Source: Plasmopara viticola
Lineage: Eukaryota; Oomycota; Peronosporomycetes; Peronosporales; Peronosporaceae
Direction: 5' to 3'
Assembly: GCA_001695595.3 (NCBI GenBank)
Contig: MBPM02000025.1
Span: 496,001 to 560,000 of the forward strand
DNA: 64,000 nt
Within the stretch, counting starts at the first letter, position 1. Each line of letters starts with the position of its first letter. The position numbers were made by a program, and so were the translations under genes. The notes under the pieces were generated by a model. The model made no database searches, was not told the DNA's origin, and worked only from the letters and a program-made list of their open reading frames with translations. Below are positions 11,801 through 23,000 of this stretch, one piece after another.

Positions 11801-12812
11801 AATAGCTTTGAATCTCGACACTGTCGCTTGGATAATAGGTATCAAGTTTATCAAACGCTTTGGTAACCTCTTTTTACCTGTAGCGTCCGAGAAAATCGAT
11901 CGAAGGATTCGACACGCTTCTGCACGACTGATCGGATCATTTGCCTTGGACGCTTTTACCAAAACGTGTGTGTTTGCAAACACTTGGTCTTGTTTGAACG
12001 AACGCGCATACATGACTTGGTTGATCGACACGTCACATTTTGCAGTAGCAAGAGGATTGTTTTGTTCCTGATGCTTGTGTTGACGCAAACTTTTTCCAGT
12101 CAACTACTTGACATTTACACAGCCGTTAGTCATTGAATCATCAGCTTCTTTGGAGCTATTCCATACCTGCATGTACGAGCCTGGCGTATGCTTCAACTGC
12201 ACGAGCATCGTATAGTTCAGCAACAAGTGCATCATCAGATCGTCGCCCATTAGTTTGTGTAAGGTGCCCCAAAGTGGTTTCTTTAGCGTAGCCACAAGTG
12301 TGTTTGGGTAGTAGCACATCACCCCATTTGACTCCGTTACTCGATGCCCTGTAGCTCCGGGCGTAACTTCTCGGTATCCAAGTGTCAAAATGTTTGCGTC
12401 CTCCCACTTTATCGCTCGCTTGCGTGCTAATAACTGCTCAATGGCATGATTCACTAACTCGGTCTAGAAATTCGCAATCTCCTCATTAAATTTCCCAACT
12501 AGCTGCAAAATAAGGGCACGTCGCTTTCTTACATGTGACATGAATGTTCTTGAGCTCCATGGAGAGCGCGGAAATGCGTCCACGCCTTTAATGTGAGACT
12601 GGATGAGAAACGTATGGTCCAAGGCGAACGCGACGTCCTCGTTTAGTGGCTGATGAAGATTCTGCTCCAGAGCTGCGTCTCCATCAGCAACGTGATGTTT
12701 GGCAGCTCTATGAAGGCATTTTAGAACACACTTGAATTGTATACACCGACAAGATCTCTCACCTTTGCAGATACGCACGTAGAGGGGTCGCTTTTGCAAG
12801 CAATGCCTCCAT
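8849..12812 (-). CDS. TERT: Telomerase reverse transcriptase (TERT), nine exons
   Basis: Catalytic subunit of telomerase, which adds telomeric repeats using an RNA template. Proposed exons on the minus strand: 12812-12763, 12707-12533, 12463-12167, 12103-11216, 11159-11092, 11022-10855, 10793-9645, 9589-9205, 9136-8849. They encode about 1155 residues, close to the usual family size. All introns are GT..AG, 55-69 nt. TEN domain: YPNTLVATL, LWGTLHKLMGDDLMMHLL and SYMQ. TRBD: QFP-like region and T motif, with VPKELWGSNG and LRNLFYITDSEG. RT: motif 1 MRLLPKAHGIRPLMNL, motif A VTVDVERCFDTI (Asp about 675), motif B' GIPQGSVLS, motif C RYTDDFMFIT (Asp about 852/853), motif D KTQVNFP, motif E SWCGMLID. 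C-terminal extension: HALYFDPD and TAHRFLLLIDMLPY. The joins restore frame at every junction. The donor of intron 5 (11091 or 11112) and the last exon are least certain. All catalytic Asp residues are present. Confidence 0.9.
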
Positions 12813-12994
12813 ATAATCATCAATAAGCGCCACTTTAAAGTACGGATAAATAAGTAATTAATGGACTATTTTGCAAATAAGTTCAAAACACAGGGCTAAT
12901 CGCAAGCTCATAGTTGCTGTATTGAGTGCGTAACAACACAATGTTTCCTACACGGTAGATTAAAAGTTGTTTTCCCCAGACGCAAGGAAATGGT

Positions 12995-13672
12995 TTATTT
13001 CTTCGCTGCGAGGTAGCGCTCCTCGACGATTTTCCAGTTAACGACCTCCCAAATGGCCTTCAGGTAGTCTGGACGTACATTCTTATACTGCAGATAGTAC
13101 GCGTGCTCCCATACGTCAATACCCAGAAGCGGTACATAACCTGTGGTGGAGCACGGGTCCTGGTTGGCCGTCGTGACGATGCCCACGCTCTTAGTCTCTG
13201 GTAAGTAGCCAAGCCATCCCCATCCAGATCCCTGTACACCCGCCGACTTGGCCGCCATGATCTTTTTAAAAGTGTCAAAACTGCCAAATTCTTGATTAAT
13301 AGCCTTGCTTAAGTCCCCTTTGGGTTCACCACCACCACCTTGGCTCTTAGGCGCTAGGTTGGTCCAAAAAATGGAATGGTTTAAGTGGCCACCTCCATTA
13401 AACTTGAGAGCTTGTAATAGACCTTGCAACTTTGCGTGGTCGCCTTTACTTTCGGCCTCAGCGTACTGTTCTAGCGCCGAGTTGTAGTTGGTCACGTACG
13501 CTTGGTGATGTTTTTGGTGGTGAATTTCCATGATTTGACCGGATATGGACGGTTCTAGTGCACCAAAGTCATAAGGAAGATTCGGGAGCGTCACAGTGGC
13601 GATGGTCCGCTGGCCGATGGCACGCAAGCTGGCGGCGCAGCGGGCTTGGGATACGAGGCGATGAGCAAGCAT
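12995..13672 (-). CDS. SOD2: Superoxide dismutase [Mn], mitochondrial
   Basis: A 225-residue intronless protein that converts superoxide to hydrogen peroxide and oxygen. An Arg-rich, acid-poor N-terminus (residues 1-25) looks like a mitochondrial targeting peptide. The mature part starts near [16 protein letters not shown]. Metal ligands match the Fe/Mn family: H51 (EIHHQKHH), H99 ([11 protein letters not shown]), D186 and H190 ([15 protein letters not shown]). Gln147 in GVQGSGWGW is the position that marks the Mn-specific, mitochondrial type. Length and motifs are complete. It lies 182 bases upstream of the TERT start on the same strand; I see no sign that the two are co-regulated. Together with the catalase-peroxidase at 36.9 kb it makes two antioxidant genes in the window, at unrelated loci. 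Confidence 0.96.
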   Translation of the reverse strand: MLAHRLVSQARCAASLRAIGQRTIATVTLPNLPYDFGALEPSISGQIMEIHHQKHHQAYVTNYNSALEQYAEAESKGDHAKLQGLLQALKFNGGGHLNHSIFWTNLAPKSQGGGGEPKGDLSKAINQEFGSFDTFKKIMAAKSAGVQGSGWGWLGYLPETKSVGIVTTANQDPCSTTGYVPLLGIDVWEHAYYLQYKNVRPDYLKAIWEVVNWKIVEERYLAAKK

Positions 13673-14114
13673 TGAGCGTCGGAGCTATGAATTATATCCA
13701 GGAAAAAGGAGAGAAAATATAAGTGATGTGGTCAATAAGATTTATCGAATTCGACAAGTTTGATGCAGTAAATTACTCTGTAATATTGTATATTTTGCCG
13801 CACCATTTTTTTTCTGACAAAAAACGGATTGAAAATTATGGGTTTCGCTGAATCGAGTTACTCATGCATTTTAAAAGATTTGGGCACGCAAACAATTGGC
13901 GTCACTTAGGTGGCGAACAAGCAACTTTTGCAGCACACAACAGTGGCTTAAAAAAAAGTGGTTTGACGATGACTTCGAAAATTTGAACATTACAAGATGT
14001 GACTACGCCGCGTATAAGTTTTACCTGAATAGTCCAGGACATTTATAATTTGCAGGAGAGCATTTTTTGCTGACACAATTGGATTGTTGTCGGAGATTTG
14101 TCAAAGTAACGCAG
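13673..14114. other. Spacer upstream of the SOD gene
   Basis: About 440 bases, AT-rich, holding the presumed SOD promoter and then the left flank of the copia element. I recognise no promoter motif in it. Confidence 0.4.
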
Positions 14115-14330
14115 TGTTGTACCGGTTAGCTACCGGTACTGATACCGGTCAACGTTGCGATGGATAGGCGGGTGGACGGGCGCACTCAAGATGATTGCGC
14201 CCTGATGGTAAGTCGTTTTGATTGGCTTAGATAAATGATTGGCTTAGAGCTAGCAAACAGTTGCAAATTAGGGACCTTAAATATATTTATTTTGCATTTT
14301 GTCATCCACCGCTCAAGTGACCTTTTTTCA
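14115..14330 (+). repeat. Copia element 5' LTR
   Basis: Starts TGTTGTACCGGT, ends near ...TTTTTTCA and matches the sequence at 16970-17226 in order: the paired ACCGGT motifs, GATACCGGTCAACGTTGCGATG, the GGCGGGTGGAC segment, ACTCAAGATGATTGCGCCC and the GATTGGCTTAGA stretch. The right LTR carries about 40 extra bases spread over two short insertions, so the two LTRs have diverged and the insertion is old. No clear target-site duplication was found. Confidence 0.8.
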
Positions 14331-14402
14331 TTAGGTCGTGAGCCCAAGCCCGTAGACTCTGCCTTCTTCGCCCCCACCACTGATCCCGCCTTCGCCGCCA
14401 CC

Positions 14403-14530
14403 ATGGACGCCACGTCTAGCCGGATCAACAAGTTCGACGGAACGAATTTCCATTCGTGGAGTTCATAAAGCGTATGTTGCTGGAGGAGCGCGACCGTTGG
14501 GAAACCGCTAGCGGGGAGATAAAGCTTGAG
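14403..14530 (+). pseudogene. Copia gag N-terminal fragment
   Basis: MDATSSRINKFDGTNFHSW, ending in a frameshift, followed in another frame by FIKRMLLEERDRWE and SGEIK. This is the typical N-terminus of the copia gag (UBN2-like) polyprotein. The remainder is degraded beyond about 14.9 kb. Confidence 0.7.
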
Positions 14531-15339
14531 CAGCTGAGTACCAGTCACCCTTTACGCGTAAAGCCCGAAAGGCACTGGCGATCTCTGTCTTGCGATGGAG
14601 GACTCGCGGCTGCCACTGGTTTGCCCGGCTGCATTTGATGCATGGTCAAGACTGGTGAGTACACATCGGATGACATGGCGAAGTTTTGCAAGCGACGTAG
14701 TATCGAGCAAAAATTCACACCACCTAGCTTCACGGAGTTGCTGAACGCATGAATTGGAATGTGCAAGATGCATGATTGAGCACGCTGGACTGTCAAAGAC
14801 AAATTGGGGTGAGGCTGTTATGACCTCTGCTTTCCTTCGCAATCGTTGCCCAACGCGAGGTATTGCTATGGATACCAAGTTTGGATGTAAAGAAAACCTG
14901 TGCTGACGAATTGAAGATTTTAAGTTCCATGCTCCTATAACGGTACCCAAGGGAAAGCGCATCAAGTTTGACGCCCGGTCAGCACGCTGTTAATATCTCG
15001 GCTAATCGGAGCATAGAAAGCGTATCGATTTAGAGAGATACAAAGTGGTCGCGTCCTGGTCAGTCGGTCGCGAGGGAGGCGCAACCGTCGCCATAATGAA
15101 TTCGTTGATCGAGGTCGTGACGAAGCAACTGATCAGGACTCCCCACAGCATGAGCATACGAATAACGGAACCGAAGAATCTGTGCAGGAAGAAGAAGTTG
15201 AGCCTGGCAGTAAGCGACATCATTGGACCCAATCGCTTGAAAAGGCAACTGAAGTGCCAAGATCTAAACGACAAAGTCAATACCACTCACTTGAAAAATT
15301 GTCAGCCACAGCGCAAGACTTGAAGGCTGCCGACGTTGT

Positions 15340-16060
15340 GGATTCAGTGGGAGAATTACCCATCTTCTCCAAATTGGTGATGGAATCCAACGATTCAGCT
15401 AAATGGAAGAAGACACGCGATTCGGAAATGGATTCGCTACAAAATAACAAGACATGGACGCTCATACCCCTCCAAAAAGGACGAAAGGCAACCGACAATC
15501 GATGGGTGTTTCGTGTCAAGGAGAATCAAGCCGAAGTCGAGCGATACAAAGCGCGTTTATTTTCAAAGGTTTTTCACAAAAGTTTGGCATCGACTATGAA
15601 GAAAGGTTTGCGCCTGTGGCCAAGTTCACGTTGATCCGAATTTTGCTCAGTCTGGCTACCAAGTACGGACTCGCGGTTCACCAAATGGATGTAAAGACAG
15701 CGTTGTTAAACGGGTAGCTTGACGAAGTTATCTACATATCGCAGCCTGATGGCTTTTCAAAAAAATTATAGCGGTTACATTACGGGCTAAAGCAATTGCC
15801 CCGCATGTGGAACAAGACGATTGATGACTTCATGCTGGAACTGAAATTTAAGAAGTGTCAATCGGATCACTGTGTGCACGTGGAGCGGGATGGCCAAGAC
15901 ATGATGGTCGAAGCGCTTTACGTTGACGGTCTAATTTTGGCAAGCAATACCAGCAAGATGCTTCAGGAAACCAAGCAAGCACTCAGCAAACGATTTGAGA
16001 TTACGGATTCGGAGCAGCTTAATTTCTTTCTCGAAATTGAGATCAAGCAAATTTTATAGA
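15340..16060 (+). pseudogene. Copia reverse transcriptase, inactive
   Basis: Reads across at least two frames. It holds the RT N-terminal block (KWKKTRDSEMDSL, TWTLIPLQKGRKA, NRWVFRVKE), FSQKFGIDYEERFAPVAKF and HQMDVKTALLNG followed by a TAG. The catalytic box at 15919-15930 reads YVDG where copia enzymes have YVDD, so the second catalytic Asp is lost. Together with the frameshifts this makes the enzyme dead. Confidence 0.85.
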
Positions 16061-16479
16061 TCGGGACTCTGACGTTGCGGCAAACCAAGTTCGCATGCGA
16101 GATTTTAACCAAATCAAATATGGAAAGAGCAAGCTCGTCAGAACACCGCAAGATCTAGGTCTCAAACTTATCAAATTCATGTGCGAAGAAGGATGCAAAC
16201 ACAGTGACACTAAGACCGGTGTGCCGTATCGGAATGCTGTTGATTGCCTGATGTACCCTATGGTCGGCACGCCTCCGGATCTTGCTGCGGCAGTGGGCGT
16301 ACTCAGCCAATTTGCAGCAGACCCATGTCCGACACACTGGCAATCGTTAAAAATACTTTTTAGGTATATTCAAGGCACAAGGACGCATGACGATAAATTC
16401 CAAGCAGCGAATCATGATGGACTGCAGGGATTTCGGATGCGAACTGGGCCGGATCCACAATGTCGCAAAGAAGTACAAG

Positions 16480-16860
16480 TGGCTACGCATTATGATGAGC
16501 GGTGGATGTGTCAGCTGGAAGAGTAAGAAACAGGGTACGGTGGCACTATCGTTTAAGGAAGCCGAATGCATGGCATTGTCAGAGGTTACGCAAGAAGCAA
16601 TATGGCTCAAGGCGTTTTTGTGTGAGTTGGGTGAGATGTCCTCGGATACAGCGGTCAAGCTTTATGAAGATAATAAAGGCTCGATTGCGCTAGCGAAGAG
16701 CCCGAAATCTGACAAGCGAACCAAGCACATCGAAATTCGATACCATTTTGTACGTAAAAAGGTAGAAGATAATCAAGTGATTCCTCGAGTATATCTCTAC
16801 TCTCAACATGCTGGCCGACATAATGACCAAGCCGATACTTGCGATGCAGTTTTGTATTCT
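16480..16860 (+). pseudogene. Copia RNase H fragment
   Basis: WKSKKQGTVALSFKEAECMA, EAIWLKAFLCELG, LYEDNKGSIALAKSP and RTKHIEIRYHFVR form the conserved copia RNase H domain with its acidic residues (E in KEAE, D in EDNK). The expected downstream ADIMTKP motif is only partly readable before the right LTR. Confidence 0.85.
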
Positions 16861-16969
16861 TTGACGAAAGCGTGGTGTACAAGAGTCGAAGGCTGCCAAG
16901 TCAAGTGGGAAGATGCTGTCACAGTAACGCCTCGACCAGCTGATGAAGATACGACGCCTCGACCAGCAG

Positions 16970-17226
16970 TGTTGTACCGGTAAGATACCGGTACTGATAC
17001 CGGTCAACGTTGCGATGAAGCAGCAATGACGTCATGGTTAGGCGGGTGGACAGGTGCACTCAAGATGATTGCGCCCGGATGGAAAATGATTCCGCCCGAA
17101 CGGTAAGTAGTTGGATTGGTTTAAATAAGTGATTGGCTTAGAGGTAGTAAGTAGTTGCGAACTAGGGACCTCAAATTATTTAGTTTGCAATTTGCCATCT
17201 ACTGTTCAAGCGACCTTATTTCATCA
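16970..17226 (+). repeat. Copia element 3' LTR
   Basis: Same sequence family as 14115-14330; starts TGTTGTACCGGT and ends near ATTTCATCA. Compared with the left LTR it carries an AAGCAGCAATGACGTCAT insertion and a second small one near 17080. Confidence 0.8.
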
Positions 17227-19767
17227 TGAAATTTGGCAAAAGATTCGAATTGCAAGTTTGGCCTAGAAATTGCACCAAAAAAGTGCACAGGGCCCTTAAC
17301 TTGGTCTTATAAAAACGTTGAAGTAAATTTCCAGGGCCCAGACATTAACTCGAAGCACTGAGATGACTGTGTGGTAGACATATACAAGCTCAAAAAGCAT
17401 TTCGGTGCACCCTTTTTACGTGCGCGCGATTTTGGGTGGTGTCGACGCGGATATTTTGCTGTCATGCGGAGCCCCGACTCAACTTAAGTGTGTTTGCTTT
17501 AATGATGCAGATCGTTTGTGCTATCGACCAAACGAATGTTCAAAATACATTCTTGTGGCAGGTAATATGGCACTGAAGTTGACGCCAAAATTTTGTGCCT
17601 GCACACAAAGCTCTTTCATATTCGAGCCCTGGATATGTTTACTATGCCCGTCGACTTTGAATACTTATCTTTGTGACTTTTAGATTCAAATATAGCGATT
17701 TGTAAAGTTGTGACCATGTCTATTGCCTTAATAGCACCACAAAGATCAATGCACAATACGCAGCTAGTTAACTTTAGATGCCGACGAGACCAGTAAAGCT
17801 CTTTGTAACGTATTGGACATATATAAGCATATTTTCTGGTTGAACCAACAAGCAAAGCTTTTTTACCAATTTGCTTCTTATTTGTAAAAATTTAACATAA
17901 AGTTGTTGTATAACCTCAGCTCAGTCAAACTTTTGTGCCAGATAAAAATCCAAAGCAAATTTAAAAATTTCGTATTCTTTTAAACTCTGGTCGTTACAAT
18001 GTATATATATCGGACGCTACAATGACTGCGAAAATGACGTCCTAAGTTTTAATGTGACATATTTAAACCCGACCGGCTTGGTGCAAATAAATAATCAGGA
18101 TAAATTTTGTCTCCGACTTCATTAAGCAAGAAAGCTAGGCAGTGTGTGCGTCGAGGTTTTCAGTCTCGACTTGTTCCTTCTGTAACGCTTCGCCTAAAAT
18201 CATACAGCGCTGTCTTTAAAAGAAAAGAAAGTATAAACACACGGTTAGGCTGTATATTACTCGTACCACTTTGCGAGAGTGGTTGAGCTCTTGCACCGCT
18301 TGAGAATACTTCTATAATGAGCTCAGGTACCCTATATCAAAGCACTTACAACCTACCTCCAGACATTGCTTCATATAGTAAGCGCAGCTCCGCCACAACA
18401 GTAAAGTAGGCGTTTGTTTTGCACGATTTGAATCATCAAGTGGAATTCTTTAAATAATTAGTACCTCTGCACATTTGTCACAAAGCTCGCTTCTTTCTTG
18501 ATACAGCGTCAACGAAACGCAATTTGCGTCGATGTACGCAGGTATCTTCGCTTCTGTGCTGACATCACGCTTTGCATTAAGTAGCATGACGAGCGTGTCA
18601 GTCAATATTCTTTATGACTTCGTATCCAAAACTTTAATCAGCACCAGTACTATCAGTTGTGCTCGCGAGCGAGAAGGTTTCAGCAAATTTTGTGCGCAAA
18701 CTAGCATCAGTTGCCAAAGTATAGACGGGAAGGAGTATAGCCGCTTGTTGATGCTGTCACAAGCTTACAACTCTTCAGGGATCCTGTGCTGTATTTAAAT
18801 AACATATGAAGTCCTTGCTAATGCGATCAAGCTACCCACATCCAAGAATCTTAAATCAAATTGCGTGCGTGTATTACATCTAATGAGTTTTTGACCTGTT
18901 TCATAAGCGCTATCTTTAGCTTGATTCGAACCAACAACATTTTTACACAAGGTTGCGCACTAGTGACTCTCCGCTTTAATCGAGAACTCTGTGCACCAAA
19001 GAAAAATTTAAAACAAGCGTTCGTCTGTCTAAGAAAGCTATAGCTGACATCATATACAAAAGGTAAGAAACAATGCATGGTGCTAATAGGGAGGGCATTC
19101 CATAATAGTTGTGCACCCTTGAGAACATGAAACGAATATCTTTGAGTGCTTACATAATATGCAATGGCTAAGCTGTATGATACTGTAAATCGACTGACAA
19201 TTTGACAAATCTTTATATACCGATACATGGACCACATTTCAAAAAGGTATTACAAAACACGCTCAGGATGAGCAGTGTTCTAGGTTTTAGAATAATGGAG
19301 TTGTCTTTCCTGACCGGGAATGCTGCAGAATATTTTGATACGTCTCGTCTCGCCATACGACGCCACATGTCGCTTTGAGTCAGCAGAGACTGCGCACTGT
19401 AACTTAATTCTGCTAAGTGGCAACGAACCCAAGGAGTCTCTGGTATGAACTAGCTTACGAGACATTACGTCCTATTATTTGCTTGAGAGGAAGTTGGGTC
19501 GGAAAGCTGGAATATTTCGCCCACCCTTCTTACTCTTCATAACAATACAAACGGCTGAGGGCTCTCCCCGCGCTTTGCTTGTACCACTCATCCCTCCTTA
19601 TTAGCTGGCGCTAGAATAAGAGTACAAATTTTAAATATCAAGAATATTATACACAATAGTAGCTTGCGTTTGTAGGACAAGCAAGAAGGTGCAGACGCCG
19701 TTTTAAAGAAGAAAGGTCGCGGAAGTGGACAGACGCCGCTCCTCAAGAAAACGGTGAGCGGGATCAT
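17227..19767. other. Gene-free spacer
   Basis: About 2.5 kb. The longest ORFs (18851-19237 minus, 128 codons; 17405-17683 plus, 92 codons) show no known motif and have AT-driven composition. I see nothing I can name. Confidence 0.4.
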
Positions 19768-20033
19768 TGTATTGTATTGTATTACGTCATCGCGTTGCCA
19801 AGTTATGCCCGTGCTAGGCTCAGTCTGGCTAGTCCACGGCATAGAGTGATGTCCGCATACGTCGGGTCTCGTTCGGCAGGCAGTGCAGCCAGCACCGAGG
19901 TCGTGAGGCTCTTCCATTATTTTGTTTAGCCATGACTTGGTAAGAGCCCAGGCGGCGGCCTGGTGCTGGAGACCGTCGCGTCGAGGGTGAGACTTGTTAG
20001 AGACCCGCAGATGCCCTAGAGCGCCTGCCCGAA
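19768..20033 (-). repeat. Dispersed repeat R, copy 1
   Basis: About 265 bases that recur in inverted orientation at 39318-39582. The minus strand of this copy and the plus strand of the other share an open reading frame, including LGAGCTA-RRTR-like and DVCGHHSMPWTSQTEPST segments. The left edge carries a TGTAT-type short tandem run (attgtattgtattgtatta). It is probably part of an abundant retroelement, perhaps an LTR or a 3' coding end. Family unknown. Confidence 0.7.
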
Positions 20034-23000
20034 GCGCGCGAGCATTTAGCCCCCGCGCTAGGAAGGAGGGCGTCACCCCAACCTTTTCCGAAGCGCGGGA
20101 TCATAGTTGGAATAATTATTTGTTTTAATCCTTGTGGGCTCCCGTCAAGAGCGAAACGTTTATGGAAACGGGCTGGCGCCGCTACAAAGAGCAATAATGA
20201 GCGTGTTCAGAGGTGATCAGGTTGTTTGCTATTAAATCTTTCAGATGCTCGGAGGTGTTATGGAAGAAACTTCTCTTATTAGCAGTACGACACAAAGAAG
20301 AAGTGTGTTGAAATAAAGTCGAAAGTCTGGCATCAAATTTCATTGCTAAAGAACTAGAGTCTTGTAGCAGCTTTGCGTTTGGTTTGCTGATTAGACGATA
20401 AAACGAGATGTTTGAGTATCACTGATAAATTCTGGGTAACGTTTCATGACGGTGCTAATGATGTTTTAGACGCCGAAATGGGCGGTAGAATGTTCCGCAG
20501 ATGTGACTTCATGAAGCTTGAACTGTATTGTTACATATCTCGTATCAATGATGCTTTTCATCCCGCAAATAGAGCACGCGAATAGCGCGCGCTCATCTAA
20601 AAAAGTCGCTAGGTAATGTCTAAAAGACCAAATCCTCTCAGTACATCGCGATGGACCATGCCTCAATTCACTTTATCGGTGCGTTGAAGTCCTTTTTTTA
20701 CGGATGATAGTGACAAACCATTTTTATATAGCAATTGACACTAGAAAGAAAACGAGAAACATCTATGGAGTGATACTTGCTCCGATTGTCCTCAGATAAG
20801 CGTCCTCTCTTCTAATGCCCTTCATAATCTCTAATGTATACGAGGAAAAGAGTGCGATTCAGATGTCAAGTTTGCCTCACAGGCTGTCAATCGAATCAGC
20901 GAAGCTAGGGTTTGATACGAGGTCAATAATTTAGATGATCGGGTGACCTAAATATACGTTTAAGATCCGCAGAAGCTCTAAAACATTACACAATGCTTCA
21001 TCTTGTTTGCTTCCAGCGTACGACTGATTATGTTACAAGCCAAGCCGTGGCGATCAAGCATTAGCGCAGGCAAGTTAGCCCAGTCACCTCGCGTCGCCTA
21101 GTGTGGTAATATGTCGGTGCTGTAGAACCAGTGCGGTCGCAATTTTGCAATTCAGTATGTCGAACGACACATCAGCATGGACCTTTTTGTTACTCTAGTA
21201 TAGCGTACCAAGTAAGCTTGATTTGACGTCCAGCCATCTAATTTGAACAATCCATAAGCGTCCTCCTCGCGTGATCAGTAGACGGTCAGCGCGTGAGTCG
21301 CGTAGACCTAACTGATTATATCATAGCGGCTTATCCTCCAGAAAAGAGTAACATCCATCGCAACGTTTTGCAAAGTTGATATACTGAGCAGTGCTTTGAG
21401 ACCGTCTGAATGATTTTTCGACCCGTCCACCGCAGGATTTTTTGAAAAAAAACTATTGATACCACGCTGGCCATTTAAACGTATACAGGGTTGCCTGTTT
21501 TCTCGGAAAGACCTAGGTTTCGGCACACACCCGGATATGTCAATGTATGATTGTCAGCCGAAAACCGGATGAGTCGTACGATAATCAAAGTATTAATCTT
21601 AAAACACTTTTTTTGATCTGAATCCGCACTTCACTGACAGCCCATAGGATCTTGATCAGGGCATTGTTCAACACCTACTTGCATATTTGTGGCGCAATTT
21701 TGAGCCAAATTGGCAAATATATAGATCAAACGGTGTGATGAAATTCGAGATAGTCGAGCTTACTCTGCTTTTCGGATTATTCAAAATTGGCTTGCTCTTT
21801 GCAATAAGCAATGTCAACAAATTTTGCTTTGGCTTTTTCAGCCAGTCTCCTGGAAGACCTAATTGTATATTTCAGCGTTTATTTTCTGCTGCCTGTCGGA
21901 CGCTTATCAATGCAGAGTGAAATGCCGCCTTTTATTGTAAAACGATCAGAACAAATTATGACACCCGTTGATACCTAGAAATTTTTTGGGCACTGTAGTA
22001 TCTTGATTAAGACTAAGAGCATTTTGTTGAATTGCGCGGCAGACCTGGCTTGTTGTTGCATCAAACTCCTCGCGCAGCCAGTAGTAGAACATTGCCCTGG
22101 AAAATAATGTCGATCTTAGAAGTTTTGTCGTGCTCTTTCGACTTTTTTTCGAGTACCCTCTCCAGAGCCGTCAAGGTGGATGGCTTCTTGCTTTCCTATA
22201 ATGGTAGCTGTAATCACCTCAGGCACGACTGTTAATCGGTCATTCAGGTCTCCGGCGTAAAGATATCCTTTTTCGTAAAATTCGACTTGGTCGCTCTTGG
22301 AGTCGAGAACTGAAAGTTTCGTCCTCAGTCAGGATGCACCGATATCGTGCGTATCTAATCACCCAAGCGCTGATCTCCCTTAGTCGCTTAACGCCGATTG
22401 CTTATTGACTCGACCAGGGTCTTGATTCGGTCAATCACCACCATCGTAATCGAATAATTTAGACGGGTGAATGTTTCGGTCGCTTCAATGTTTATTGGGG
22501 AATCGTGTTTAAATTGGTTAGCCAGCAGCCAAATTGGATAGGCATGTAAACTGTCTTTTTTGTTCTTACCGTCCGCGGTAGTCATATTACGTTAATTGGT
22601 ATACCCCTTTTAATTTACAGGAACAAATCCTTGTAGCTGTGCTTCACATATTAAGCTAGCCGTATTTCTTGCAGTTTGTAAGCGGGGTGACGCATTCCAT
22701 GGTCACTAACGCCTGTAATGTCTATTATTTCTTTGCGCTTGAACATTTAATCTTTTGGCGATCCAGAGCTTACCACGAACGACACGACTTCGTGCGCAGC
22801 AGAATTTCAGTGAATAAAGAATGATCGATAGTCGTCATTACACTTTTCATACGCAAGTGTTTCCGTACAACGGTCGTCACCTGGTATGATCAGTAGGGCA
22901 TTATTACGAAAACATGAAGCTCATGTCAAAAATTGGATTCTGCTTTGTTTCTTGCTGACTCAGGAATATAAAATACCAGATCTTTGACCATTATATCCAT

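Larger units (their letters stand above)
14331..16969 (+). mobile_element. Degenerate Ty1/copia internal region lacking integrase
   Basis: Between the LTRs lie three recognisable pieces. At about 14403-14530 is the gag start (KFDGTNFHSW, then a frameshift and LLEERDRWE..SGEIK). At about 15000-15070 is what looks like the end of integrase (dLERYKVVAS-type tail). From about 15360 to 16060 is reverse transcriptase (DSLQNNKTWTLIPL, NRWVFRVKENQ, HQMDVKTALLNG), followed by RNase H at about 16490-16860. The internal region is only about 2.6 kb; complete copia elements have about 4-4.5 kb. Protease and most of the integrase are missing. Multiple stops and frameshifts are present, so it cannot move itself. 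Confidence 0.88.

Noticed and set aside
11253..12071. 272-codon plus-strand ORF
   Set aside because: It is the exact antisense of TERT exon 4; the minus strand carries the TRBD motifs.
12104..12106. In-frame TAG suggesting a TERT pseudogene
   Set aside because: A CAG|GTATGG donor 63 bases upstream and the TAG acceptor form a normal short intron that removes the stop.
19588..20076. 162-codon minus-strand ORF as a gene
   Set aside because: More than half is dispersed repeat R; the remainder has no coding features.
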